In this document: positions 32,368 to 40,119 of the stretch, piece after piece
How positions within the stretch are numbered: position 1 is the first letter of the stretch
Layout of the letters: each line of letters begins with the position of its first letter
Assembly (NCBI GenBank): GCA_947175575.1
Contig: CAMWNG010000009.1
Coordinates: 1-48,949 of the forward strand
DNA: 48,949 nt
Direction of reading: 5' to 3'
DNA from: an uncultured Bacteroidales bacterium
GTDB taxonomy: Bacteria > Bacteroidota > Bacteroidia > Bacteroidales > Muribaculaceae
Translations under genes and position numbers: made by a program
The notes under the pieces: model-generated
What the model was told of the DNA's origin: nothing
The model's input: only the letters and a program-made list of their open reading frames with translations
Databases searched by the model: none

Positions 32368-33717
32368 TTATTTCGACTTAATCCATCCGTCGTGCTTGAA
32401 ATCGCAGCCACGCCATCCGTCCTCGATGCGAACATAGGTGCTTCGGATCTTATCCTCAAGCCATTTGTCGACGATTTTGTTTTTGGCGGATTCTTCGTAC
32501 ATCTGTTTGATGAGCTGGTAGTCGTCAGAAAGGTTGGCTCGATGTGCCGGGATACGGTTGGAGAGGCGGGCAATAGCGACGACTTCGCGGTCAGATGCCC
32601 CGTGCATGATGAATGGTGCGGAGATCTCCCCGGGCTCAAGTGTTCCGACAGCTTTAGCCACTTCCTGAGGCAGTTGGGACATCTCGAAACGGGTGGTGCC
32701 GTTGGCACTGTTGACCATGACGCCGTTGGAGTTTCTGGTGTCCTTGTCCTGAGAAATGTAACGTGCGGCTTCTTCAAACGTGAATTTCTTGTCGTTGATG
32801 TCGGCGCGTACGGAGTCGAGGCGGTGTGTGGCGTCAATAAGGTCCTTCTCGGCCACTTTCGGGCGCAGGAGGATATGACGGGTGTTGATACGGTCGCCAC
32901 GTTTCTCGATGAGCTGTATGATATGGTAGCCGTATTCTGTCTCGACGATTTTGGAGACTTTCTTTGGATCGTTGAGGTTGAATGCGACGGCTGCATACTC
33001 AGGCACGAGCTGTCCGCGGCCCATGAAACCGATCTCGCCGCCACGTATGCCTTCCGGAGCCTCGGAATAGAGGATGGCAAGGGTGGAGAAGTCAGACTCG
33101 CCACGATTGACGCGGTCGGCATAGTCGCGCAGACGTGCTTTCACATCGTCAATCTCCTGTTGCGGAATCTTGGGATTAATGCTTACGATCTGCACCTCGA
33201 CCTGGAGGGGAACGAAGGGAATGGAATCGGCCGGGAGTTCGGCGAAATAGCGGCGTACGTCGCTGGGAGTGACCTTGAGATTCTTTGTGAGCGAGCGGCG
33301 CACTTCGTTGATGCGGTATCTGTTTCGCATCTGTGTGGCATACTGTTCGCGGAGGTCGCTGAATGGTTTGTTGAAGTATTGCTCGACTTTTTCGCGGGAG
33401 CCGAGGTTGGCGACGAGGAAGTTCATCTGGCCGTCGGCACCCTGCTGCACCATGGCTTCCTGGACCTCAACGGTGTCAAGATCGGCCTGATGCAGGAAAA
33501 GGCGTTCGATAGCGATCTGTTCCGGAATCACGCAATAAGGGTCGCCCTGTATGTTGATGCGATCCTGAAGCGCTTCCTGATAAGCCTGCTCGATTTCAGA
33601 TTTGTAGATGGGTTCGTCACCGATAATCCATGCAACTTCTTCGATTATGTTGTTCTGAGCCGTCATCCAGAGTGCTGAGGCAAGAATACCGGCTGTGATT
33701 AGCTGCTTGACATTCAT
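32368..33717 (-). CDS. SurA-like periplasmic peptidyl-prolyl isomerase
   Basis: A 449-residue exported chaperone-isomerase. A signal peptide (1-20) precedes a SurA-type N-terminal helical domain (EEVAWIIGDEPIYKSEIEQAYQEAL). Two parvulin-type regions follow: about 170-270 (VQIVSI, SDFSTLAILYSEAPEGIRGGEIGFMGRGQLVPEYA, GYHIIQLIEKRG) and about 275-385 (INTRHILLRPKV). It should assist folding of outer-membrane proteins. It heads a unit with the OstA-like and MATE genes, fitting an outer-membrane assembly theme together with the adjacent porin. Confidence 0.93.
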   Translation of the reverse strand: MNVKQLITAGILASALWMTAQNNIIEEVAWIIGDEPIYKSEIEQAYQEALQDRINIQGDPYCVIPEQIAIERLFLHQADLDTVEVQEAMVQQGADGQMNFLVANLGSREKVEQYFNKPFSDLREQYATQMRNRYRINEVRRSLTKNLKVTPSDVRRYFAELPADSIPFVPLQVEVQIVSINPKIPQQEIDDVKARLRDYADRVNRGESDFSTLAILYSEAPEGIRGGEIGFMGRGQLVPEYAAVAFNLNDPKKVSKIVETEYGYHIIQLIEKRGDRINTRHILLRPKVAEKDLIDATHRLDSVRADINDKKFTFEEAARYISQDKDTRNSNGVMVNSANGTTRFEMSQLPQEVAKAVGTLEPGEISAPFIMHGASDREVVAIARLSNRIPAHRANLSDDYQLIKQMYEESAKNKIVDKWLEDKIRSTYVRIEDGWRGCDFKHDGWIKSK

Positions 33718-33743
33718 AAAGCTGTGATTGAGGTCTTATGGCG

Positions 33744-33751
33744 CAAAGGTA
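33744..33751 (-). promoter_or_regulatory. -7 box of the SurA-like gene
   Basis: The minus strand reads TACCTTTG about 27 nt upstream of the ATG. The nearest TTTG is 26 nt further upstream, longer than the usual spacer. Confidence 0.45.
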
Positions 33752-33806
33752 GTCAAATAGCGCGAAATATCTGTTATCAAACTTTTTAAAAAAGATTAAA
33801 ACCGTG

Positions 33807-35798
33807 TCAATTCGCAAAATCGACGCAGAGACCGATTTGGAAACGACGGGGATTGAGTGGGTAATCAACCACCGAGAAGTAGTTTTTGGAGAACCAACCC
33901 TGATTTATGTGCGACATCATGACATAGAAGCGGACCTTGGATAGCTTGAGGTTGGCGTAGACGTTGGCGAAGGGGTAGTTGCCGAGTTTTATCTCGTTCT
34001 GGTTGGCGAAGGATGCGAGTGCGGGCTGGTATTTCGGAGCATAATAGCGTGTGTACCAGTCGCAGTCGAGTCCTAACTGTACTTTCAGAGTGGCGATGTT
34101 GAATTTGAAATAGAGGTTGGAGTAGACGGCGAGTGCAGGCAGGGGGATGATATTGGCATCGGACGATGTCTGATAGGTGACGGTGTTATCCCAATTGAAC
34201 CATCCGAGGCGAATATTCTGCTGCAGGCGCAAAGAAAAAATCTGAACCGAACCGCCGTACTGAACCGGGAGGTATACCGGACCGAAATACACATGGTTCT
34301 GTACATTGTCGACTTGTATGGAGGCGGTGGTACCTGTGCGCCGGGATGTGACGGCTCCGCCAAGGGAGAGACGGCGCTCTTTGCCGAAATCATTCTGCCA
34401 GATGAAATGGTTGGAGAGGTAGTTCCGGAGCAGATAAGAGGGTTTCTCATTGGTGAAACGTGCGAAAGCATTGACTTCCACGGAGTCGAAGCGTAACGGA
34501 ATACGGGTGTCGATGTTTCCGATGATGCGTACGTCGCCGGCGGCCGCTCCGACTATTCCGAGTTCGCCTGTGGCCGAATATCGGAGTATGGCACCCTGTT
34601 GTTTGGTGAGTTGTGCGCCTATGCGCGCGTGGTTTTCAGTGGCTGTGGGGGCGATACTCACACCCTGAGGCCATTCGCTTAGATTTTCGGACGCCTCGGT
34701 CTGATAGTCAGTCTGTCTGAAGTGACGGAGTTCATGGGTGAAATATGCGGCAAGCCCGAATTTGGCATATTTGTGAAATCCTTCAAGCAGCGAGACTCCG
34801 ACGGTGTTCTGAAGTTGCCACCAGGAAGTGTGGTCGACCGTGGCTCCGGGAGTGATATAGGTGTTGTCAAAGAAACCGGCAGCTTCGCCCGGGGCATCGT
34901 TGCGGAAGGTGTGAGAGTTGTCCCGAAAATCGAGCGTATAGATGAATGAAGTGACAGGTATATATGTGCTGCTTACAATCGAATCCCCTTCGGTCTCGTG
35001 GTGCCAGTAGCCCACTTTGTAACGGTTGTTTATCCAGAGGTGTCGCCCGCGCACGCGCGTGTGCGCGGAGCTGAGCCTGACCGGAATGGTTTTCGGATCC
35101 ACACTCGTTACGCCACCTTGCACGAGGGCCGGATCGGTGATATACAATGTGTTTGTCAAACCTCCGTTTTCTTTGTTCAGCGAGTTGTACTGGTTGAAAA
35201 AGGCCTGCATCTCATAGCGGTCGCCAAGATATGAGCCGCTAAACCCCCAGATGAGGTTTTTATCGGCCTGATTCTGATAACATCCTTTGGAGTAGATGTA
35301 ATCGAGGTATGCTCCGACCTGAGCCTTGGCGTTTATGTTGCCGGAAAATATGGCGGATAGGCGTTCTTGTGCGTTGTCGCGGCCCCCGGCGGTGTTGTAG
35401 CTCAATAGGGTCATGGGTACGCGGGTATTGTAGAACCGCATTTTCGACAGAGACGGAGTCCATGCCTTGAGTGCGTCAGCGAAGAAGAACGTGGAGCGTT
35501 CGGGGCGGGTCATCCATATCATGTCGATGCCTTCGGCTCCGTAGTTTCCGGTAGTGGCATAGGCGTCGGTCTGGGCCGAGGGAACGAATCGTTGCGCATA
35601 GTTGTCGGGAAGGGTGTCCACGGGCTGATCGGTGCGCAGACCGAGCGGCGAATCGACACTCCAGGCCACGGGAGGAGCCAGCGGGGGCAATTTAGTCTCA
35701 TGCTCCTGAGCGTGGTTCTGGGCGGATGTCGACACGGCGCAGAGTAATATTAAAGCCGTAATCAGTTTTTTCACTATGCGTGGAGTAGGGCGATTCAA
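33807..35798 (-). CDS. Putative outer-membrane porin (Porin_10 type)
   Basis: A 663-residue exported protein with an N-terminal signal (hydrophobic residues 10-25, cleavage after STSA). The remainder is rich in alternating hydrophobic strands with aromatic girdles, ending VDYPLNPRRFQIGLCVDFAN, with a terminal aromatic/Asn typical of outer-membrane beta-barrels. It resembles the Bacteroidota putative porin family, PF14121. Its start overlaps the DUF6155 gene stop by 4 nt. The SurA-like chaperone downstream is a plausible assembly partner. Barrel architecture is inferred; the pore substrate is unknown. Confidence 0.86.
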   Translation of the reverse strand: MNRPTPRIVKKLITALILLCAVSTSAQNHAQEHETKLPPLAPPVAWSVDSPLGLRTDQPVDTLPDNYAQRFVPSAQTDAYATTGNYGAEGIDMIWMTRPERSTFFFADALKAWTPSLSKMRFYNTRVPMTLLSYNTAGGRDNAQERLSAIFSGNINAKAQVGAYLDYIYSKGCYQNQADKNLIWGFSGSYLGDRYEMQAFFNQYNSLNKENGGLTNTLYITDPALVQGGVTSVDPKTIPVRLSSAHTRVRGRHLWINNRYKVGYWHHETEGDSIVSSTYIPVTSFIYTLDFRDNSHTFRNDAPGEAAGFFDNTYITPGATVDHTSWWQLQNTVGVSLLEGFHKYAKFGLAAYFTHELRHFRQTDYQTEASENLSEWPQGVSIAPTATENHARIGAQLTKQQGAILRYSATGELGIVGAAAGDVRIIGNIDTRIPLRFDSVEVNAFARFTNEKPSYLLRNYLSNHFIWQNDFGKERRLSLGGAVTSRRTGTTASIQVDNVQNHVYFGPVYLPVQYGGSVQIFSLRLQQNIRLGWFNWDNTVTYQTSSDANIIPLPALAVYSNLYFKFNIATLKVQLGLDCDWYTRYYAPKYQPALASFANQNEIKLGNYPFANVYANLKLSKVRFYVMMSHINQGWFSKNYFSVVDYPLNPRRFQIGLCVDFAN

Positions 35799-36307
35799 TG
35801 TCTGAACGGTAATTCTAAATTGTCGGCCAGATATCTCATGAATGAGTTTCTATGAGCCGGATTATGCATGAATTCTTCAATTTTTGGCGCGATTTCTGAA
35901 AAGATCATGGCCGAGTCAGCGCAGTCGACAACCTTTTTCAGAATCCATACGCCGAGCTTTTTTTGAGCTTCGTTAAGTTCGACGAATTTGTCGGTGAGAG
36001 CGAGTCCGGAAAGTGCGAGCATAAGGGCGTCAATAACCACCGCCGGCCCCGGATTCAGAGTGATGACATCATTCAGGCAGCGCTTGATTACAGTTGTCCT
36101 GACTTTTGAACGGCCCCATTTGGTGCGTTGGTATTCTTTCTGTAATCTGGCTTCGAGGCGGCTCAAGAGCCTGTCGACATCGGGATTCAGAAAAAACTCG
36201 AAATACTCTTTGGTCTCGGGACGCGCGTCGTAGGCGTCCAGAATAATCTGGCGCAACTGATCGTCCGTCATCAGGGCGAGTTCTTTCTTTAGCGTTGTCC
36301 GGGACAT
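35795..36307 (-). CDS. DUF6155 family cytoplasmic protein
   Basis: A 170-residue, mostly helical soluble protein. It opens SRTTLKKELALMTDDQLRQIILDAYD, followed by KEYFEFFLNPDVDRLLSRLEARL and a basic stretch WGRSKVRTTVIKRCLND; the C-terminal half is predicted helical. This matches the Bacteroidota DUF6155 group. No function is known. Its stop overlaps the porin gene start by 4 nt, which ties the two translationally. Confidence 0.8.
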   Translation of the reverse strand: MSRTTLKKELALMTDDQLRQIILDAYDARPETKEYFEFFLNPDVDRLLSRLEARLQKEYQRTKWGRSKVRTTVIKRCLNDVITLNPGPAVVIDALMLALSGLALTDKFVELNEAQKKLGVWILKKVVDCADSAMIFSEIAPKIEEFMHNPAHRNSFMRYLADNLELPFRH

Positions 36308-36318
36308 TTATAAGAGCC

Positions 36319-36358
36319 GAAATTCGGGAGTCGAAAGAAAAACCGGCTCCCGAATTTC
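36319..36358 (-). terminator. Hairpin after prs
   Basis: GAAATTCGGGAG (36319-36330) and CTCCCGAATTTC (36347-36358) form a perfect 12-bp stem, 17 nt past the prs stop and just before the DUF6155 start. Minus-strand T residues lie in the loop and after the stem. It may terminate or attenuate prs transcription. Confidence 0.55.
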
Positions 36359-36375
36359 AAGGTTTTCCTGATTAA

Positions 36376-37320
36376 TTACTTGAAGAGATACTGCGACGAG
36401 ATTGATTCATGCGAGTGAACGCGATGAATGGTATCGGCGAACAGACGCGCCACCGAAATCACGGTGACCTTGTCGCAAGAACCCTTATATGGAATAGAGT
36501 TGGTGAAAATCATCTCGGTGAGCGCGCAATTCTGCACATTGTCTGAAGCAGGATCGGACATGATGGCGTGTGACGCGAGTGCGCGTACGCTCTTGGCGCC
36601 TTTGCTCATCATGAGGTCGGCGGCCTTGGTGATGGTACCTGCTGTGTCTACCATGTCATCAACAAGAATCACGTTCTTGCCTTCCACATCTCCGATTACG
36701 GTCATTTGTGCAACGACGTTAGCCTTGGCACGCTGCTTGTGGCAGAGCACGAGGGGCACGTTGAGATATTTCGCATACGAGTTGGCACGTTTTGCACCGC
36801 CCACGTCGGGTGTGGCGATCACGATGTCCTCAAGTCCGAGACTCTGGATGTACGGAATGAAAACTGAAGATGCGTAGAGGTGATCGACGGGAACATTGAA
36901 AAAGCCCTGAATCTGGTCGGCGTGGAGATCCATAGTGATCACACGATCGACACCGGCAGCCATAAGAAGGTCGGCCACAAGCTTTGCGGCGATGGACACA
37001 CGGGGTTTGTCCTTGCGGTCCTGACGCGCCCAGCCGAAGTAGGGTATTACGGCGATGGTTGTCTTTGCTGATGCGCGTTTTGCGGCGTCAATCATCAGCA
37101 GCAGTTCCATTAGGTTGTCGCTATTGGGGAAAGTGGACTGTACCAGATAAACTTCACAGCCGCGCACTGATTCCTCGAAAGATACCTCGAATTCACCGTC
37201 GGCGAAGTGCTGGATGTTCATTTTACCGAGTTGTACACCGAGGTTATCGCAAATTTCCTGAGCCATGTACTGCGACTTGGTTCCGGAGAACACTTTGAAT
37301 GGGGGGAGCGAATGATCCAT
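36376..37320 (-). CDS. prs: Ribose-phosphate pyrophosphokinase (PRPP synthetase)
   Basis: A 314-residue class I PRPP synthetase. It makes phosphoribosyl pyrophosphate from ribose-5-phosphate and ATP for nucleotide, His and Trp synthesis. Motifs are FSGTKSQYMAQEI at the start, FADGEFEVSFEESVRG near 41, the flexible Mg-ATP loop YFGWARQDRKDKPR near 96, MDLHADQIQGFF near 131, and the PRPP-binding VILVDDMVDTAGT near 217. It starts 46 nt after the GH13 stop. Length and motifs are normal. Confidence 0.96.
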   Translation of the reverse strand: MDHSLPPFKVFSGTKSQYMAQEICDNLGVQLGKMNIQHFADGEFEVSFEESVRGCEVYLVQSTFPNSDNLMELLLMIDAAKRASAKTTIAVIPYFGWARQDRKDKPRVSIAAKLVADLLMAAGVDRVITMDLHADQIQGFFNVPVDHLYASSVFIPYIQSLGLEDIVIATPDVGGAKRANSYAKYLNVPLVLCHKQRAKANVVAQMTVIGDVEGKNVILVDDMVDTAGTITKAADLMMSKGAKSVRALASHAIMSDPASDNVQNCALTEMIFTNSIPYKGSCDKVTVISVARLFADTIHRVHSHESISSQYLFK

Positions 37321-37366
37321 GCTTTATTATGATGTGTATGATGGTTTTCTTTGTTGATTATGACAT

Positions 37367-39079
37367 TTACATCGGTTTGACGCTATCCTTATTGAATTTC
37401 CACATCACGGCTCCGTGCGGGGGAATGTGAGTGGTGAATGGCGTGATGTCCGAAAGTGTCTTGAGCGAAGTTTGTCCGCTGAGAAGATCCACGGCTTCGG
37501 CGTGTCCGCGCGGCATTCCGAGATACTCGAACGCGTGGTCAGGAATGTTGACGGCCACATGAGCTTCAGTGTCGCTGAAATTCACGAGTATGACGATGTA
37601 TTCGTCCTCATGTGAGCGGATGAACGCAAAATGGCGATGAGGATTGAAGGAGGGGTTGTCGTAGTTGACATACATCAGGTCGAACATCTTTCCTTCGGAA
37701 ATAGCTTTCTCGGAGTTGCAAAGACCGAGGATGCGGCCGTACATTGCGCGCAGGCGCATATTATCTTCATTTATAGGTCCGTCACATTTGCCACGATTCA
37801 GCCAAAGCCGCAGAGTGGGGATTGACCAGTAATCGAAGATGGTGGTGCGGCCGTCTTTGCCGCTGTAGCCCTCGGCATCGGCCGCCGGTTCGCCCAGTTC
37901 CTGTCCGGCATAAATCATGAACGGTCCGGTGCCGAGCATTGCACTCACGACGAGTGACGGTACCACGCGCCAGGGATCCGTCGCATATTGTTCGGAAGCG
38001 AATCGCTGCTCATCGTGATTCTCCAGAAAATTGAGCATGTGATCGCCGATGCCGTCCACTGTCTGCCAACATGATGTCAGGGTTGCAGCCGAGTGGTTGG
38101 AGGTTTCGATCGCACGGAGGGTGTCATATAGATTTACTTTGTCGTAGAGATAATCGAAACCGGCGGTGTAGATGTATTGCCGATAAATTCCCACATCATA
38201 CAATTCGGCTATAAATATGATGTCAGGATTTATTTCCTTTACCTGCGGTATCGCCCATCGCCAGAAATCGACAGGGACCATGTGAGCCATATCGCATCTG
38301 AAGCCGTCGACACCTTTTGCTGCCCAGAAACGCAGTATGTGGAGCATTTTGAGCCATGTGGAAGGCACGGGATCATAATGACGTGAGCCGTCGCCGTAAT
38401 CGTAGCCGTAGTTAAGTTTTACAGTGTCATACCAGTTGTATTTGCCCGGGAATGCCGTGAAGCAATCATCGCCGGAGGCCCTGGCGGGAAATTCAATATA
38501 AGCGTCTGCGCCCGAGCCGAGATCAACTTCGTTCGGAGAGAACTGCTGGCGTGTGATATAATAGAAATTATTCGCCGGAGAGAAGAACATTTCCTTATTG
38601 TCGCCTTGTCCCAGATCCTCCACTCCGGAGGGCGCGGCGTCGCTGTGATATTCGCGACCTACGTGGTTCGGAACGAAATCAATAATAACTTTCAGACCGG
38701 CACGGTGTGTGCGGGCTACAAGTTTTTCGAATTCCTCCATTCGATGGGGGACATCAACGGCGAGTTCGGGAGCGATGTCGTAATAGTCTGTTATGGCGTA
38801 CGGGCTGCCTGCCTTGCCCTTCACGATATGAGTGTTATGTCGGGGTATGCCATAGCGTGTAAAGTCGGATGCTGTGGCATGTTCAAGCACGCCGGTATAC
38901 CAGACATGAGTGGCTCCGAGTTCGCGGATATTCTTAAGAATCGTGGGTGAGATGGAATTTAGTTTGCCGGAGCCGTTAGTTTCCAAAGAGCCGTCAACCT
39001 CGGGAGCCGGATTGTAGTTGGCGAAGAGGCGTGGCAGCATCTGGTATATTATAGGTTTAACCTTTTTCTCAGTTTTCAT
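37367..39079 (-). CDS. GH13 alpha-amylase family glycoside hydrolase
   Basis: A 570-residue cytoplasmic GH13 enzyme without a signal peptide. The (beta/alpha)8 barrel carries the four GH13 regions: VIIDFVPNHVGRE, GFRCDMAHMVP with the nucleophile Asp, IFIAELYD with the acid/base Glu, and FLENHDEQR with the third Asp. A beta-sandwich domain C ends the protein. It probably acts on internal alpha-glucans or maltodextrins. ATG 39079 is chosen; the longer frame to 39169 reads through the 3' end of the patatin gene. It overlaps the patatin stop by 11 nt. Confidence 0.9.
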   Translation of the reverse strand: MKTEKKVKPIIYQMLPRLFANYNPAPEVDGSLETNGSGKLNSISPTILKNIRELGATHVWYTGVLEHATASDFTRYGIPRHNTHIVKGKAGSPYAITDYYDIAPELAVDVPHRMEEFEKLVARTHRAGLKVIIDFVPNHVGREYHSDAAPSGVEDLGQGDNKEMFFSPANNFYYITRQQFSPNEVDLGSGADAYIEFPARASGDDCFTAFPGKYNWYDTVKLNYGYDYGDGSRHYDPVPSTWLKMLHILRFWAAKGVDGFRCDMAHMVPVDFWRWAIPQVKEINPDIIFIAELYDVGIYRQYIYTAGFDYLYDKVNLYDTLRAIETSNHSAATLTSCWQTVDGIGDHMLNFLENHDEQRFASEQYATDPWRVVPSLVVSAMLGTGPFMIYAGQELGEPAADAEGYSGKDGRTTIFDYWSIPTLRLWLNRGKCDGPINEDNMRLRAMYGRILGLCNSEKAISEGKMFDLMYVNYDNPSFNPHRHFAFIRSHEDEYIVILVNFSDTEAHVAVNIPDHAFEYLGMPRGHAEAVDLLSGQTSLKTLSDITPFTTHIPPHGAVMWKFNKDSVKPM

Positions 39080-39917
39080 TATTGTGAGAACTATTAGGTG
39101 TGTTTCGCTTCCATAGTCCGGCATCGCGCAGAACCTTCCGAGTGTTGAGATATCCGGAGAGGTAGACATTTTCTATCGATCTGAGGTCGAAAGGCTTGTA
39201 TGAGGAAATTTCGGATGTCTGAATGTTAAGGTCGCACAAAGCCATATCCTCAGCCTGATTGGCCTTGGCCATGAGATGATAGCTGCGCATGGCTATAGAG
39301 AGTAGGGTATCGTCCTTCTCCTTACGGTTCAGAGGGCTTACGTTTATTCCGATCAGGAAATCGCATTTGTCGCGCAGAATCCATGCAGGATGATTGCGCA
39401 ATACTCCTCCATCTACATATTGTTCGCCGTCAATTACAATGGGCTGGAAAACGATCGGAATGCAGCACGATGCCATGACTCTGGGAGCGAGATCGCCGGA
39501 GTTGAACACCACTGTACAACCACGGTCGAAATTGGTTGTACCGACATAAACAGGAATCGGAAGCTCCTCAAGACGACGGTAGCGACCGGCGTGGTGCTGG
39601 ACAAAACGTCCGAATGGCGACATGTCGAAAAGTCCGGTGCTCTTGGGATGGATTTTTACAAAATCTCTGAAAGAGTGTTCCGAGAAAATTTTGGTGAACC
39701 TTTCCGGTGGCATCCCGGCCGAATAGAGAACGGCGACCACGCTGCCGGCACTTACACCGGCCAAAACATCCGGACGCAGGCCGGCTTCTTCGATGGCGGC
39801 CAGAGCACCGGCATGGGCGAAACCGCGGGCGCCTCCGCCGGAGAGCGCGACACCGATGCGTACACCGGGGTCTCCGGGCAGGGCTTTGACGGCCGATATT
39901 TTGTTCTCAGAATCCAT
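39069..39917 (-). CDS. Patatin-like phospholipase
   Basis: A 282-residue cytoplasmic patatin-fold lipase. The oxyanion motif LSGGGARGFAHAG starts near residue 26, the nucleophile lies in AGVSAGS (G-x-S-x-G) near 55, and the catalytic Asp in the DGGVLRNHP (DGG) motif near 167. It is similar to the E. coli RssA/YchK group. It likely hydrolyses acyl esters at the inner membrane. It has its own promoter and its 3' end overlaps the GH13 start by 11 nt, indicating coupling. Confidence 0.93.
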   Translation of the reverse strand: MDSENKISAVKALPGDPGVRIGVALSGGGARGFAHAGALAAIEEAGLRPDVLAGVSAGSVVAVLYSAGMPPERFTKIFSEHSFRDFVKIHPKSTGLFDMSPFGRFVQHHAGRYRRLEELPIPVYVGTTNFDRGCTVVFNSGDLAPRVMASCCIPIVFQPIVIDGEQYVDGGVLRNHPAWILRDKCDFLIGINVSPLNRKEKDDTLLSIAMRSYHLMAKANQAEDMALCDLNIQTSEISSYKPFDLRSIENVYLSGYLNTRKVLRDAGLWKRNTPNSSHNNEN

Positions 39918-39936
39918 AACAGCGCGATTATGTGTG

Positions 39937-39968
39937 CAAAGGTAGCAATTACGCGGCGAATGACCAAG
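39937..39968 (-). promoter_or_regulatory. Promoter of the patatin-GH13 unit
   Basis: On the minus strand CTTG (39965-39968), a 20-nt spacer and TACCTTTG (39937-39944). It is divergent from the valS promoter. Confidence 0.6.
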
Positions 39969-40016
39969 CGTTTCGTGTGTATTTTATGTGGCGGAGTAAC
40001 TTTTTCTATTTAAGTG

Positions 40017-40046
40017 TTGCCGTTACAACTTTATTTTGTACCTTTG
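40017..40046 (+). promoter_or_regulatory. Promoter of the valS operon
   Basis: TTG (40017-40019), a 19-nt spacer and TACCTTTG (40039-40046). It lies inside the longer in-frame extension of valS and supports ATG 40120. Confidence 0.65.
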
Positions 40047-40119
40047 CACGATAATACGGGCGTTCGTTTCATGTCGCGCCTTGTTTAACCGTCATTATTC
40101 TATTCTACGTTCATACGCT

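Noticed and set aside
32392-33678. 428-codon open frame antisense to the SurA-like gene
   Set aside because: The minus-strand protein has clear parvulin-type regions and a signal peptide; the antisense product has no recognisable domain.
11015-36358. Shared GGGAGCCG core in the hairpins at 11015-11052 and 36319-36358 as a REP-like family
   Set aside because: Only two copies with a short common core; the arms differ, so independent terminators are the simpler reading.
40036-40119. N-terminal extension of valS
   Set aside because: It overlaps the -7 box at 40039-40046 and adds residues not found in the family.
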